Source of the DNA: Halobacteriovorax marinus SJ
GTDB lineage: Bacteria; Bdellovibrionota; Bacteriovoracia; Bacteriovoracales; Bacteriovoracaceae
Direction of reading: 5' to 3'
Assembly (NCBI RefSeq): GCF_000210915.2
Contig: NC_016620.1
Location: 1,860,001 to 1,924,000, forward strand
Length of the DNA: 64,000 nucleotides
The notes under the pieces were generated by a model that had not been told where the DNA came from, searched no databases, and was given only the letters and a program-made list of their open reading frames with translations. The position numbers were made by a program, and so were the translations under genes. Below, piece by piece: positions 39,442 to 49,897 of the stretch. Numbering within the stretch: the first letter of the stretch is position 1; every line of letters starts with the position of its first letter.

Positions 39442-40535
39442 TTATTCTCCAAATTTAATAAATTAATTAATTCATTCATTATATCTTGAACTTCAATTTT
39501 AGACATACACTCATAATATGGACAAGTATTTCCGGCACACTTGAATCTCTCACCACAAACAACATCTGGTACAACTAAGCGAAGAGACTCTTCGTCTCTA
39601 TTAAATGGTGACCAGCGAAGCGTGCTTTGAACTTTTATGGGCGAGTAAATTGCGACCGTTTTTACACCAAGAGTATTTGCAATATGTGTAGTTCCTGTAC
39701 TTGGACCAATGAAGGCCTTGGCGCTTGAGAGAATATTCATATAGTCTCGAAGACCTTTAAGTGCTCCGTCGAAGTAAAAGACGCGGCTTTTAAGATGATC
39801 ACACTTATCAATATGATCTCTTAGTCCTACAAGGTATTGTTGATCACTAGGAGTGTGGGAAATAATCCAGTTAAATTGCTCCGGAAATCTTCTCTCCATT
39901 TTATCAATGAGTCGTCCATAGTTTCTAGATGACCAATTGAGGGTGTGACCAGTCATACCGGGATGAATGAAGATACTTGGAAGTTGTGGATTAAGTCCCT
40001 CAGCTTCAATAAGCTCACTGAACTCTTTAAGAGAGCTCTCTCTTTGCTCATCGTCTATAGAAATCTTTGGAGAGAATTCTAGAACCTCATCATTTTCATA
40101 GCTAATCCCAAGCCCCTTTAGGAGGTTGAGATTGTATTCACTCTCATGCATCGTTACCAGCGAGCGCTTCTGCCTTACTCCGGAGTTTAAAAAAAGAAAG
40201 CTCGGCCACTTGGAAACAAGTCCGCCTCTTTTATCAATTCCCTTAAGCCACATATAGAAGGAGACTAATTGATCACCTCCAACAAAGAGGTAAATGTCTG
40301 GAGTGAATTCATTTAAAATATTCTTTAAGCACTTGAGCTTCTTTAGAGGCCCGTCCTTTTTCTGATAGGTGAAGACACCATCGACATAAGGGTGATTATC
40401 AAATAGTGGCCTTGAAATGGGTGAAATTAGAAACCTAATATCGGCCGTAGGAAACTTCTCTCTAAGTAGTGCCGCCATTGGCACTGTTAAAATTGTATCA
40501 CCGAGTGCATCTGTTCTATTGATTAAGATTTTCAC
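39438..40535 (-). CDS. Glycosyltransferase family 9 (heptosyltransferase-like)
   Basis: A 365-residue GT-B enzyme. INRTDALGDTILTVPMAALL is the GT9 N-terminal motif, FIHPGMTG the ADP-heptose-binding start of the second domain, and FIGPSTGTTHIANTLGVKTVAIYSP the donor-site signature. CAGNTCPYYECM near the end is typical of heptosyltransferases. It adds heptose to the LPS inner core on the cytoplasmic face. It overlaps cmk by 4 bases and the kinase by 4 bases. Confidence 0.88.
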   Translation of the reverse strand: MKILINRTDALGDTILTVPMAALLREKFPTADIRFLISPISRPLFDNHPYVDGVFTYQKKDGPLKKLKCLKNILNEFTPDIYLFVGGDQLVSFYMWLKGIDKRGGLVSKWPSFLFLNSGVRQKRSLVTMHESEYNLNLLKGLGISYENDEVLEFSPKISIDDEQRESSLKEFSELIEAEGLNPQLPSIFIHPGMTGHTLNWSSRNYGRLIDKMERRFPEQFNWIISHTPSDQQYLVGLRDHIDKCDHLKSRVFYFDGALKGLRDYMNILSSAKAFIGPSTGTTHIANTLGVKTVAIYSPIKVQSTLRWSPFNRDEESLRLVVPDVVCGERFKCAGNTCPYYECMSKIEVQDIMNELINLLNLENK

Positions 40536-41224
40536 AGAGTGATGCCAATCCCCTTGGCCCTGTCTTCGACTGAACTTTTTAATGAATTGAGAACATCTAA
40601 TAATTCCATATCACTAGTGTCTACTAAGTCTGCGTCTTCGGCCATTTTGAGTGGAGCAACTTCGCGGTTCATATCACTCTCATCACGCTTTTTAACATCC
40701 ATCATGATTTGCTCAAGTGAGAGATCAGAGTCACCGGCTTCGTTTAATTGATTTAATCTTCTCTTAGAGCGAACTTCAACTGAAGCAGTTACAAAGAATT
40801 TACAAAAAGCATTTGGAAAAACAACTGTTCCAATATCTCTTCCCTCCATAACACAGACCACTCTACTGGCGAGCTCCCTCTGATAATTGAGCAAGAACTC
40901 TCTTACTTGAGGAATTTGAGATATGATTGAGGCGAGTTTTGAAACATTGTGCTCGCGAATTTTCTTAGTGAGATTCTCACCGTCAATTCCAATGAGAAAG
41001 TCCTGAGACTTTCCATACTCAAGATTAATCTCAGAGAGAAAGTCATCCATTTCACTTCCTGCTCTAAGAGGTATATTTCTTTGATCACAACTATATGCTA
41101 GAGCACGGAACATGGCCCCAGTATCGATATATAAAACATTTAATGATTCAGCTAACTTTTTAGCAATAGTTGACTTCCCGCTACCAGAAGGTCCATCTAT
41201 AGCAATGACTTTTGATAAAGACAT
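40532..41224 (-). CDS. cmk: Cytidylate kinase
   Basis: A 230-residue protein. P-loop GPSGSGKST is at 11-19, followed by YIDTGAMFRALAY, VCVMEGRDIGTVVFPNA and the FFVTASVEVRSKRRLNQL lid region. It phosphorylates CMP/dCMP. Heading a heptose-transfer operon is unusual for cmk, which more often precedes rpsA. Confidence 0.95.
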   Translation of the reverse strand: MSLSKVIAIDGPSGSGKSTIAKKLAESLNVLYIDTGAMFRALAYSCDQRNIPLRAGSEMDDFLSEINLEYGKSQDFLIGIDGENLTKKIREHNVSKLASIISQIPQVREFLLNYQRELASRVVCVMEGRDIGTVVFPNAFCKFFVTASVEVRSKRRLNQLNEAGDSDLSLEQIMMDVKKRDESDMNREVAPLKMAEDADLVDTSDMELLDVLNSLKSSVEDRAKGIGITL

Positions 41225-41309
41225 TTTTTCTCACTTCCTTGAAATTAAGACATAACGGGAAGTAAATTTACCACTTTAGACAGAGCAAAACTAGACGCTA
41301 TGTGAGATT

Positions 41310-42284
41310 TTAGAGGGATTTCTGAGATTGACCCGCTGAATTAAGAGCAATACGGTAGTCTAAGCTTGGCATTTCGAGAAATTCCAGAAAGTTATCAATC
41401 TCTGCGATTTGACTATATGTGTAACCAGAAATTGGATTTCTAACTACTAAAGTGCTGCGTAGAGCGAGGTAGCTTCGAGAAATATTGTGAGTAAAATTCT
41501 TAGAGATTAATTTATAATGTCTTCTAACTTTATCTAAATAAAGGTTTCTAACTCCGACGGGCTGATTATTTCTAAGTCTTCTATAAACACCACCTGGCCC
41601 CATATTATAAGCGACAGTGGCAAGGCGATAATTACCTTTGAACATTTTTAATAATCTCTTTAAATAAAAGACACCCATTTCAATATTGAGGTCGGGGTCT
41701 TGAATGCTCTTATAGATGACTTTCTCTTTAATAGGCATATTGAGAAGCTTGCTGAGAAAAACTCCTGTGGCCGGCATGATTTGCATTAAACCTGTCGCAG
41801 AAACAGAGCTCTTGGCCTTTAAATTAAAGTGGCTTTCAGTCCACATTATACTTAGGGCCCAAAATGGATCGACTTGATACTTCTCGCAAAGCTCAAGCGT
41901 TCTCGTCAAGTAGCGAGCGAGACGCTTTCTTAGGCGCGGGCTCTTCACTGAATCGAGAATAAGTCTTCTGCTCTCTTTCTTTGAAAGATATTGCAGATCA
42001 ACAACTGAGGCCTTACCAAAGGTTCTCTTAACTTTTGGGAATTGATAATATGTTTTCTCATCTAAGAAATAAGTAGATTCACCTTTACTCTCATTTGAAA
42101 GAACAGGATGCAAGCGACTGTCGAGCGTTGCTTCCTTAGAGAAAATAAGTCCTAAAATAATGAAGATCGCCAAAGTATTTGCATAACGAACAAATGAGCG
42201 AGCTCGACTTGAAGTGACAAGTCTTCTGAATAGGAGAAACGTTTCCTCCATAAATGAATATTCTTTTAGGCCGTTTTTAAACAT
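41310..42284 (-). CDS. Lytic transglycosylase (SLT domain), membrane-anchored
   Basis: A 324-residue protein. A hydrophobic segment near residues 38-52 (TLAIFIILGLIFS) follows a basic N-terminus, suggesting a type II anchor. The SLT domain spans about 130-260: PFWALSIMWTESHFN with the catalytic Glu, SSVSATGLMQIMPATG and ATVAYNMGPGGVYRRL. It cleaves peptidoglycan glycan strands in the periplasm with 1,6-anhydro product. ATG 42251 is an alternative start. It stands alone, divergent from the YyaL-type gene. Confidence 0.87.
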   Translation of the reverse strand: MFKNGLKEYSFMEETFLLFRRLVTSSRARSFVRYANTLAIFIILGLIFSKEATLDSRLHPVLSNESKGESTYFLDEKTYYQFPKVKRTFGKASVVDLQYLSKKESRRLILDSVKSPRLRKRLARYLTRTLELCEKYQVDPFWALSIMWTESHFNLKAKSSVSATGLMQIMPATGVFLSKLLNMPIKEKVIYKSIQDPDLNIEMGVFYLKRLLKMFKGNYRLATVAYNMGPGGVYRRLRNNQPVGVRNLYLDKVRRHYKLISKNFTHNISRSYLALRSTLVVRNPISGYTYSQIAEIDNFLEFLEMPSLDYRIALNSAGQSQKSL

Positions 42285-42454
42285 ACGAGGGGCTTTTACC
42301 CTCTTAAAATTTGATCTGTCTAGCCCAGTACATAGAATTTACTCAGTATTGATGGGGCTAAACGCGCCAAGCTAACCAATTTTCGAGATTTTAGGTGGTT
42401 TTGCGTGCAATTATCCTTTAAAATATTGGCAATTCAAAAATGGAGAAATTCACA

Positions 42455-44533
42455 ATGACGCAAGACACTACATACAATAGACTCTCTTTAGAGAAATCTG
42501 CCTACCTACTTCAACACAAAGATAATCTCATTCACTGGTATAGCTATGGCCCAGAGGCGATCCAAAAGGCCAAGGATGAGAATAAGCCGATCTTTCTATC
42601 TGTAGGCTACTCAACATGTCACTGGTGTCATGTCATGTCTCACGAGTCTTTTGACGATCAAGAGACTGCTGACTTTATGAATGAAAACTTCATTAATATA
42701 AAAGTAGATAAAGAAGAACTTCCCGATATTGATAATTACTATCAACAGGCCTGTCACCTCTTTACACAGAGTGGAGGATGGCCTCTATCAGCATTTCTTC
42801 TCCCTGATATGAGACCTTTCTTTGTTGGGACATACTTTCCAAAGAAAGCAGTTGAGGGGCAGACTACTTTTAAAGATCTCACAGCAGAACTACTAAGGGC
42901 CTTCAAAGAAGAGAAAGAGCAAGTAGAAACTAATGCTACAAATGTTACTGAGGCCATAGCCAAGGGATTAATCCCAAAAGATAAGGTTGAATACCAAGGT
43001 CACTTCCCACCTCCGGCCGCTATTATGGATGCCGTTAAGCAATTTGCAGACGAAGAAAATGGTGGTTATGGAAAGGCCCCAAAATTCCCACAATTCTCAT
43101 TCTATGAGTGGGCCATTGAGCAAATGCTTGAAGGGATGATTCAAAAAGATCAAGGTGAGCATATAATTAAGTCAATTGAGAAAATGCTTATGGGCGGAAT
43201 TTATGATCATGCCCGCGGTGGAATTCACCGCTACGCTACAGACGAGTCTTGGCTTGTTCCTCACTTTGAAAAAATGATTTACGATCAAGCAGGTCTCTTA
43301 AGACTATTGGCCAAGGCAAGTGTTCTCTATCCTTCTCCAATAATTTTCGATGGACTGATTCAAACACTGGACTATCTTGAAGCAGAGATGCTGGGAGATA
43401 ATGCTCACTTTCTCACAGCTCAAGATGCCGATGCAGAAGGGGTTGAGGGGCTCTATCATACTTTCTCATTAGAAGAGTTTGAAGATGCGCTAAAGAATTA
43501 CGAAGACGAGAGTGAATCTTTAATTGAAAATAGTGAAACGATTAAGAAGTGGTTTGGCATTACAAAAGAAGGAAGCTTCGACAAAGGACTCAATGTTATT
43601 TCTCTAAATTATGATCTGCGCTCAGAGTTCTTTACTCAAGATGGATGGAATACTATTAGAAAAGTTAAGAAGGCCCTACAGAATGAGAGAAAGAATCGAA
43701 TTCCTCCTATGACAGATAATAAGGGTGTTGCCAGCTGGAACTTTATGATGGTTACGGCCCTTGTAGATGTTATGCAATATTGCCAAATTGATATCATTAG
43801 ACAAAAGGCTTCGGCCCTCTTTAACACGGCCCTAGAAGGTCTTTATAAGAACTTCCTAGTCTCTAAAGACGACGCCGGTATGAAGATTAAGCACTCAACA
43901 ACAAGAGAGCAGAGCCTTCCTTACCTAGAAGACTATGTAAACTTTGCGGAGACACAACTTCGCGTCTACGAAATTACTGGTAATCCTGTTTTCAAAGGAA
44001 ACTTTGCAGACACGCTTGAATTTATTCATAAAGAATTTATTCACGAAGGTGAAGTCTTAACCAGATCAAAGTCTAGTAGTGACTTTGAACTCTACCCTAA
44101 CCAAGCCGTCAACTCTATGGACCAATCATATAAGTCTAGCGCCTCTACTCTTATTCAAATCACAAGAAGAGCTGCAATTCTCTTTGGAGATAGAGAGTAC
44201 TTAGATAGAGTGAAAGATATTCAAGAAGACTTTATTCACGAATCATTGAAAAATCCACTCAGTAGTGCCGAGGCCCTTAGAGCTCTAAGTTACCCTGATA
44301 GTGCTTACAGAGTTGTTAAACTTCCGACAAAGTGGCTTGAGAATCCACAGTATATTAACTTCATGCCATACTTTCTAAGCCGCTTCGTCTTAGACTACAT
44401 TCCTGGAGATGAAGATAAGTGGGAGATCTGTAACCTCAGCGAATGTGAGATTACTGGTAATGGTTTAGAAGAGTTTATCGAAACTCTAAGACCAACTGCT
44501 CAAGCTGAAGATGAGGGTGATAGTGCAGAGTAG
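42455..44533 (+). CDS. Thioredoxin-domain protein of the YyaL/DUF255 family
   Basis: About 692 residues. ATG 42455 is preferred to 42440 because GGAG lies 9 bases before it. The N-terminal thioredoxin-like domain contains [17 protein letters not shown] and the segment [13 protein letters not shown]; an alpha/alpha-toroid domain resembling N-acylglucosamine epimerases follows ([43 protein letters not shown]). The family is widespread, including human SPATA20, but its reaction is not established. It is cytoplasmic. The 3' end overlaps the CaiB-like gene. Confidence 0.88.
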   Translation: MTQDTTYNRLSLEKSAYLLQHKDNLIHWYSYGPEAIQKAKDENKPIFLSVGYSTCHWCHVMSHESFDDQETADFMNENFINIKVDKEELPDIDNYYQQACHLFTQSGGWPLSAFLLPDMRPFFVGTYFPKKAVEGQTTFKDLTAELLRAFKEEKEQVETNATNVTEAIAKGLIPKDKVEYQGHFPPPAAIMDAVKQFADEENGGYGKAPKFPQFSFYEWAIEQMLEGMIQKDQGEHIIKSIEKMLMGGIYDHARGGIHRYATDESWLVPHFEKMIYDQAGLLRLLAKASVLYPSPIIFDGLIQTLDYLEAEMLGDNAHFLTAQDADAEGVEGLYHTFSLEEFEDALKNYEDESESLIENSETIKKWFGITKEGSFDKGLNVISLNYDLRSEFFTQDGWNTIRKVKKALQNERKNRIPPMTDNKGVASWNFMMVTALVDVMQYCQIDIIRQKASALFNTALEGLYKNFLVSKDDAGMKIKHSTTREQSLPYLEDYVNFAETQLRVYEITGNPVFKGNFADTLEFIHKEFIHEGEVLTRSKSSSDFELYPNQAVNSMDQSYKSSASTLIQITRRAAILFGDREYLDRVKDIQEDFIHESLKNPLSSAEALRALSYPDSAYRVVKLPTKWLENPQYINFMPYFLSRFVLDYIPGDEDKWEICNLSECEITGNGLEEFIETLRPTAQAEDEGDSAE

Positions 44534-45446
44534 GCCACTTGAAAATATCACAATTCTCGACTTCGGTCATCGCTTGCCCGCTCCACTAGCGGGCCAGATT
44601 CTTTGCTCACTTGGTGCAAAAGTTATTAAAGTTGAAGACCAAGTATTTAAAGATCCTTTTTGCGCGGGCGCATTTGCAGACTTCGACCCCTCTTTTAAAC
44701 AGTGGTACGAACAATTAAATAAGAATAAGGAAATCCTAAGGCTCGATTTCAAAGGGCCTAATATAAGAGAAGAGATTCTAGAGCTTTTAAATAGTGCCGA
44801 CGCTCTAATTAATGGACTTCCACTTAAAATTCAAGAGGGCTTAGGTATTGATGAGGCCTCTCTAAGAAAATTAGATAGGCCAATAGCGGCGATTGATCTA
44901 AAGGCCTCTAAGAATTCTAAAAGCTCAATGCACGACCTCAATGCTTTGGCCATTAGTGGCGTGCTCGCCCTACACGTTCAAGATAGAAGTGAAGATATTG
45001 TCTCCCCTCCGTTTCTCCCATTTGCGGGAATAAATTTTGGACATAAAGTCGCCACTGATCTCTTGGCCTTACTACTTAAGGTAAGAAGCGAGAACGCAAC
45101 TCAATGTGGCGTTACTTATCTTCTAGAGAGTACCCAAGAAGTCTACAATATCTTTTGGCCTAAAGAGCTGCGCTCAAAGAGAAAGAAGTTTCTTCACAAT
45201 GGTCGCTACCCTTGTTACTCACTTTATAGAACTAAGGACGATCAATACGTTGCTCTAGCTGCAGTGGAAGAAAAGTTTTGGCTAGAGTTCTGTGAAGTCT
45301 TCAAGTTGAATATTGCAAAAGAAGAGCGCTTTAGATTTGAAGATGACCGTGTCTTTAATGAGCTCAGCACTTGTTTCAAGAGCTATGATGCAACTCAACT
45401 CTCCAAGATTGCCGAGCGTCACGACTTTTGTCTATCTTTAATTTAA
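44523..45446 (+). CDS. CaiB/BaiF (family III) CoA-transferase or racemase-like protein
   Basis: About 307 residues. GTG 44523 has GAGG 6 bases upstream; ATG 44511 is the alternative, and both lie within the preceding gene. [28 protein letters not shown] is the typical N-terminal CoA-binding segment. [14 protein letters not shown] closely matches the AMACR-type motif with its catalytic Asp. The product is shorter than the 350-400 residues usual for the family. The substrate (acyl-CoA racemisation or CoA transfer) is unknown. Confidence 0.75.
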   Translation: MQSRPLENITILDFGHRLPAPLAGQILCSLGAKVIKVEDQVFKDPFCAGAFADFDPSFKQWYEQLNKNKEILRLDFKGPNIREEILELLNSADALINGLPLKIQEGLGIDEASLRKLDRPIAAIDLKASKNSKSSMHDLNALAISGVLALHVQDRSEDIVSPPFLPFAGINFGHKVATDLLALLLKVRSENATQCGVTYLLESTQEVYNIFWPKELRSKRKKFLHNGRYPCYSLYRTKDDQYVALAAVEEKFWLEFCEVFKLNIAKEERFRFEDDRVFNELSTCFKSYDATQLSKIAERHDFCLSLI

Positions 45447-45482
45447 CTTGCCAATCATGGCCCTTTTCACTAATCTTCGGCC

Positions 45483-46052
45483 ATGGGATTAATGTATATG
45501 TTTCCAGTTTCTGAAGAAGAAGCTGATAGAGTCAAAGTTAAAGATCAATCAATTACTATCAAGTCTTACGGACTACCTATGATTTTCTGGGGCTATCTAC
45601 TGGCCATTCTAGTTGTTATAGGCGCTATGTACTTGGCCGTTTCGGGACCAATTGATAAGTTAATCGCTACAGGTGATCAAATCAATGTGGTACTTGCCTA
45701 TGCAGTTCTAGCGACTATTTATGGCCTTCCATTGACATTGCTCGCACTCTATTTCTATGAGAAATCAATCACGAAGAAATTAGACCAAATTACTATTACT
45801 CATAAAGTTTTTTGGATTCCCGTGATGAAGAAAACTATTGAATTAAAAGACGCAAACTCTATAGAGTTAAACCACTTTATGGACTCTCCAAATGTTGCCA
45901 AGATGCGTGCTCAACCTGAGCTTAGAGGATTTGAAAATAAGGGCTACTACGAGTTATTTGCCACTGATAAGCACGATAAGAAAATCTTTATTGACCGCCA
46001 CTCGCGCAAGGCCGATATCTTAAAGATTAGAGACCTTTTAAAGAAATACTAG
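45483..46052 (+). CDS. Hypothetical inner-membrane protein with two TM segments
   Basis: A 189-residue protein. Transmembrane helices lie at about 33-54 (FWGYLLAILVVIGAMYLAV) and 70-90 (VLAYAVLATIYGLPLTLLAL), leaving a cytoplasmic C-terminal domain of about 95 residues with beta-rich, charged sequence. No family is recognised. ATG codons at 45492 and 45498 are alternative starts. It lies 36 bases after the CaiB-like gene. Confidence 0.6.
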   Translation: MGLMYMFPVSEEEADRVKVKDQSITIKSYGLPMIFWGYLLAILVVIGAMYLAVSGPIDKLIATGDQINVVLAYAVLATIYGLPLTLLALYFYEKSITKKLDQITITHKVFWIPVMKKTIELKDANSIELNHFMDSPNVAKMRAQPELRGFENKGYYELFATDKHDKKIFIDRHSRKADILKIRDLLKKY

Positions 46053-46269
46053 AAACTCCGGTAACTTCTTATCACCTTAGTCAGGCAGAGACATGGGCGA
46101 AGCTACCAGAGTTTTTACTTCAAGTACCTGAGATTATTCTACAAATAGAGAAAATTTAAAAATAAATTTAACCTTAAGCTTTGCCTTGGACAGACTTAAG
46201 AAATACCGAAACACATTCGCTTTTGCCTATGAACTTTGTTATAAATAAAAAATAACAAAGAAGGTAAAT

Positions 46270-46764
46270 ATGAAAGTACAAAATGATCACGTAATTGAAA
46301 TTAATTACACACTTAAATCAGACTCAGGAGAGACAATTGATACTTCTGATACAGGGGGACCACTTTTCTATCTACACGGAAGACAAAATATTATTCCAGG
46401 ACTAGAGAGTGCTCTTACAGGTAAAGAAGTAAACGACAAAGTTTCAGTAAGAATTGAACCAAAAGATGCTTACGGTGAAAGAGTTGATCAACTTATTCAA
46501 AAAATTGAGAAAGCTCAATTTCCAAACTTTGATGATATGAAAGTAGGACAACAACTTCAGGTTCAAACTGAAGACGGTCATCCACTAATTGTAACGATTA
46601 TTGAAAAGAGTGATGATGGACTTACTCTTGACGGTAACCACCCACTTGCGGGAATGAACCTTAACTTTGATGTAGAAATCAAAAGTGTAAGAGTTGCCAC
46701 AGAGAACGAGCTCTCACATGGACATGTTCATGGTGACGGTTCAAGCTGCGAACATAATCACTAA
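46270..46764 (+). CDS. slyD: FKBP-type peptidyl-prolyl isomerase SlyD
   Basis: A 164-residue protein. FKBP core halves (VIEINYTLKSDSGETIDTSD and IIPGLESALTGKEVNDKVSV) flank an IF chaperone insert (YGERVDQLI to LDGNHPLAGMNL). The C-terminus HGHVHGDGSSCEHNH is a short metal-binding His/Cys tail as in SlyD. It speeds prolyl isomerisation and may bind nickel. AGAAGG-like ribosome-binding sequence lies 6 bases upstream. Confidence 0.9.
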   Translation: MKVQNDHVIEINYTLKSDSGETIDTSDTGGPLFYLHGRQNIIPGLESALTGKEVNDKVSVRIEPKDAYGERVDQLIQKIEKAQFPNFDDMKVGQQLQVQTEDGHPLIVTIIEKSDDGLTLDGNHPLAGMNLNFDVEIKSVRVATENELSHGHVHGDGSSCEHNH

Positions 46765-46773
46765 GAAAATACG

Positions 46774-46796
46774 TGCCCTCAGCTCATCTGGGGGCA
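46774..46796 (+). terminator. Probable terminator after slyD
   Basis: TGCCCTCAG and CTGGGGGCA form a 9-bp stem (one T-G pair) over a CTCAT loop, 10 bases after the slyD stop. Only a weak T tract follows. Confidence 0.45.
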
Positions 46797-46866
46797 ATTT
46801 CCAACTTTCCCTAGAATATTTAAAATCATAAGGTAGAATGAGAAAAAAACATTCTAGGAAATCACT

Positions 46867-48498
46867 ATGTCAAAAAATCTCTTTACTCTTCTGTGTCTAA
46901 CACTCTTACTCTCTTGTAATAAACAAAATAAAGACGTTTCAAAAGGCGACTACTACCAAAGAAATGGGAAAGTAAAGAATGTCATTTTTGTAATTGGAGA
47001 TGGTATGGGGCCACAGCAATTATCTATGCTACAGCTCTTTGCCAAACATGCTAAGAAAGACTACTTTGACAATAGAGTTACCAATTTAGAAAAACTTATG
47101 GCCCAAGGAAATCTGGCCTCAGTTATGACAAATCCAGGTAAGCACTTAGTAGTGGACTCCTCTTGCTCGGCCACTCAATACTCTACCGGTGAATACTCAC
47201 TTCCAGAGGTTGTTGGACTTGATTATAACGGAGAGAGCTCAAAGACAATCTTAGAGTTAGCTAAAGAAAAGGGACTAAGAACAGGTCTAGTTTCCGATAC
47301 AAGACTCACCCATGCGACTCCCGCCTCTTATGCTGCTCATAATATTTCTAGAAATGATGAAAACGCCATTGCTAAAGAGATGATTGAAACAGGTGCAGAC
47401 GTTATGCTCTCTGGGGGCCTAAGATACTTTATCCCAAAGAATGCTCAGGAAGATGTTGAACTCAGAAATCTTGTTCCAAAGCATATTTCTCTCAAATCAA
47501 AACGTGTTGATAATCTCAACCTTTTAGAAGTGGCCAGCAATAAGAATTATCAACTTGTTTTTGATAAGTCTTCGCTCTTAAAAAGTGAGAGAGGAAAGCT
47601 TCTAGGCCTCTTTGAAAATTCCTCTATGCCAGACGGTATCTGGAACACCACTAATAAAGATAAGGCCGATAGAGTTATCCCTACTCTTAGTGAAATGGCG
47701 AAAGTTGCCCTTAAGAATCTAGAAGGTTCTAAAGAAGGCTTCTTCCTAATGATTGAACCTGGACAGATTGATTGGGCAGGTCATAGAAATGATACAGGAC
47801 TCCTCTTACATGAAATGTTACGCGCAGATGATCTCTTTGGTGTACTCAACGAGTGGATGAAAGGTAGAGAGGACACTCTTCTTGTCGTGACAGCAGATCA
47901 TGAGACAGGAGGATTTGGTTTTAGTTATAGTGGTTACAATGTTCTAACTCCGCTAAAAGTTAGTGGAGAGAAATTTAATGGCAATGACTACAGGGCCAAT
48001 TATAATTATGGAGACTTTGATACACTAGACACACTCTACCTACAGTCTAAGTCGACTATGGAGTTAATGCTTGAGGTGAGCAAGTGGAAAGAAGAGAAGA
48101 GAACAACTGAGAATCTAAAAAAATTCTTCTCCTCTCATATGAAGTATGAATTCTCAGATGAAGACATTGCTATGTTGATGAAAAGCTCTAAGAATCAATT
48201 CTATAGACCTGATCACAAGAATCTAAAACTAAAAGAAGTTCCTCATATTGAAGACTTTGCGGCCTTCTACACTTATGGAAATATCGTAAGATCAAATATA
48301 TTTGCTAGAGTACTTGCTCATAAGCAAAGTGCTGTATGGGCAACAGGCTCACACACATCGACACCAGTAACAATGATCACTGTTGGTCCTAAGAGTTTAA
48401 CAAGTGAATTTGGAGGGCTTCTTCACTCAACGCAAGTTGGAAGAAAGACTATTGAGGCCCTCGGACTTAAGAAGGAATATAAGACGAAGATTAAATAA
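46867..48498 (+). CDS. Alkaline phosphatase, lipoprotein
   Basis: A 543-residue protein. The signal ends in the lipobox LLLSC with C17, so it is anchored rather than free in the periplasm. Alkaline phosphatase motifs are FVIGDGMG (D45), VVDSSCSATQYSTGEY with nucleophile S98, THATPASYAAH, EPGQIDWAGH, TADHETGGFGF and TGSHTSTPV, the complete metal-ligand set. It releases phosphate from organic phosphates. No pho box was recognised upstream. Confidence 0.9.
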   Translation: MSKNLFTLLCLTLLLSCNKQNKDVSKGDYYQRNGKVKNVIFVIGDGMGPQQLSMLQLFAKHAKKDYFDNRVTNLEKLMAQGNLASVMTNPGKHLVVDSSCSATQYSTGEYSLPEVVGLDYNGESSKTILELAKEKGLRTGLVSDTRLTHATPASYAAHNISRNDENAIAKEMIETGADVMLSGGLRYFIPKNAQEDVELRNLVPKHISLKSKRVDNLNLLEVASNKNYQLVFDKSSLLKSERGKLLGLFENSSMPDGIWNTTNKDKADRVIPTLSEMAKVALKNLEGSKEGFFLMIEPGQIDWAGHRNDTGLLLHEMLRADDLFGVLNEWMKGREDTLLVVTADHETGGFGFSYSGYNVLTPLKVSGEKFNGNDYRANYNYGDFDTLDTLYLQSKSTMELMLEVSKWKEEKRTTENLKKFFSSHMKYEFSDEDIAMLMKSSKNQFYRPDHKNLKLKEVPHIEDFAAFYTYGNIVRSNIFARVLAHKQSAVWATGSHTSTPVTMITVGPKSLTSEFGGLLHSTQVGRKTIEALGLKKEYKTKIK

Positions 48499-48506
48499 TT
48501 CGTCTT
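48481..48506. terminator. Bidirectional hairpin between convergent genes
   Basis: AAGACGAA and TTCGTCTT form an 8-bp stem over a 10-base loop that contains the alkaline phosphatase stop and reaches the stop of the minus-strand M23 gene. T runs are weak. Confidence 0.4.
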
Positions 48507-49821
48507 ATAATTCTGTTATAAAATTTGTTAATTTTGCTAATTTATCCTCTCGTTCAGGGAGGATATTGAGATCATTTATTCTAGCAACTAAGTACTTAGA
48601 CTGCTTGCTCATTTCTAAGTCGGCCAATGTCCCACGAATCATAGCAATTTGAAAGGTAAGTTTACTAAACTTCTCACCACTGAGTTTTGGTGTGGCAATC
48701 ATACGCTTATTAAGAGGATCCATCCAACGTCCGTTGGGTCTTTTAAATCCAAAGTGTAAATGGGCACCAGTAACTCTACCCGTTGCACCGACTCGTCCAA
48801 TAACCTGATGTGAGCGAACCCATTGTCCAACTTTCACTCCTCTCTTTGAGAGGTGATAATAGTATGAAGTAGAGCCGTCTTTATGACGAATCCCGACTTT
48901 ATTTCCGGCATATTTATTATAACTAGAAATGACAACCTTACCTGCTGCTACAGCATGAACTTTCTCACCAACTCTGCCTCGTAGATCGACCCCTCTGTGC
49001 ATGGCCCTTCTTCCCGTCACAGGATGAGTTCTCCACCCATAACTTGAACGAATATGAAGTCTAGAAAGAGGATAGCGCAGTCCAGAGTTAATTAAGGCCT
49101 GTCCATTTTCAGTGTAGTGAGCAGTATAAGTTGAACCCTTTTCTTGATCTTCATAGAAGAAGGCCTCGTGTTTTCCGGCCCTCTTTCCTTCGTAAGAAGT
49201 GAAGAGAACTTTTGTACCAACAACTCTTTGTTCAAATATCTGTTCGCTTAAAAGAACTTTATAGCGATCTCCTTTTCGGGCATTCATTCTAAAGTTCACC
49301 TTACAAAGTAGAACATTTACCACTTCATTAACTACTGAGCGATCCAGTCCCTCTGCAATCAAATCTCCCTCAAGAGTTGAATCAGGTCTAAGTTCTCCTT
49401 CAAGCGTTCTAGGTCTCCAGAAAGTCTCTAAAGTTTCTAGTGAGTATTCCCACTTATCCTGCTTCTTATCATAAGTTACGGTGTGAGTTTCTACAGGATT
49501 TTGAGAAAAAGAGAATTTTATCAATTCTTCATTTTTAAAAGTCGCCTCTAATTTATCTCCAACTTTTATTTTAGAAAACTCTACTTCATCTCTAAGTTGA
49601 TTGATCAACTTAAGCGCCCAAACATTTTCAATAGAAATAGATTTAAGGGCCTGAAAGAGACCTTGACCACTTTTAACTTCACCTTTTTTAATAGTGATAG
49701 AGTCATTAGCTGGTCTAAGTGGAGAGATAGAAGAATTTGTTGTACCGATAGGTCTTTGTGGGCTTTGATCACAACTGACTAGGCCACTAGATACCAATAG
49801 GATAATAAGTAATTTTAGCAT
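48505..49821 (-). CDS. M23 family peptidase, lipoprotein
   Basis: About 438 residues from ATG 49821, which begins a lipoprotein signal ending LVSC. The N-terminal half resembles the OapA/LysM-like part of MepM-type enzymes (IENVWALKLINQLRDEVEFS, KVGDKLEATF, LLCKVNFRMNARKGDRYKVLL). The M23 domain spans about 275-375 with HRGVDLRG and HLHFGF zinc motifs intact. It probably cleaves peptidoglycan cross-links in the periplasm. It is a second, larger M23 lipoprotein in the window. Confidence 0.87.
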   Translation of the reverse strand: MLKLLIILLVSSGLVSCDQSPQRPIGTTNSSISPLRPANDSITIKKGEVKSGQGLFQALKSISIENVWALKLINQLRDEVEFSKIKVGDKLEATFKNEELIKFSFSQNPVETHTVTYDKKQDKWEYSLETLETFWRPRTLEGELRPDSTLEGDLIAEGLDRSVVNEVVNVLLCKVNFRMNARKGDRYKVLLSEQIFEQRVVGTKVLFTSYEGKRAGKHEAFFYEDQEKGSTYTAHYTENGQALINSGLRYPLSRLHIRSSYGWRTHPVTGRRAMHRGVDLRGRVGEKVHAVAAGKVVISSYNKYAGNKVGIRHKDGSTSYYYHLSKRGVKVGQWVRSHQVIGRVGATGRVTGAHLHFGFKRPNGRWMDPLNKRMIATPKLSGEKFSKLTFQIAMIRGTLADLEMSKQSKYLVARINDLNILPEREDKLAKLTNFITEL

Positions 49822-49897
49822 ATTAGAATATAGCATAACAAAATTATCGGAAATTTAAAGAATAACTTGATAGACAAAGTACACTTTAGAAGAAAAT

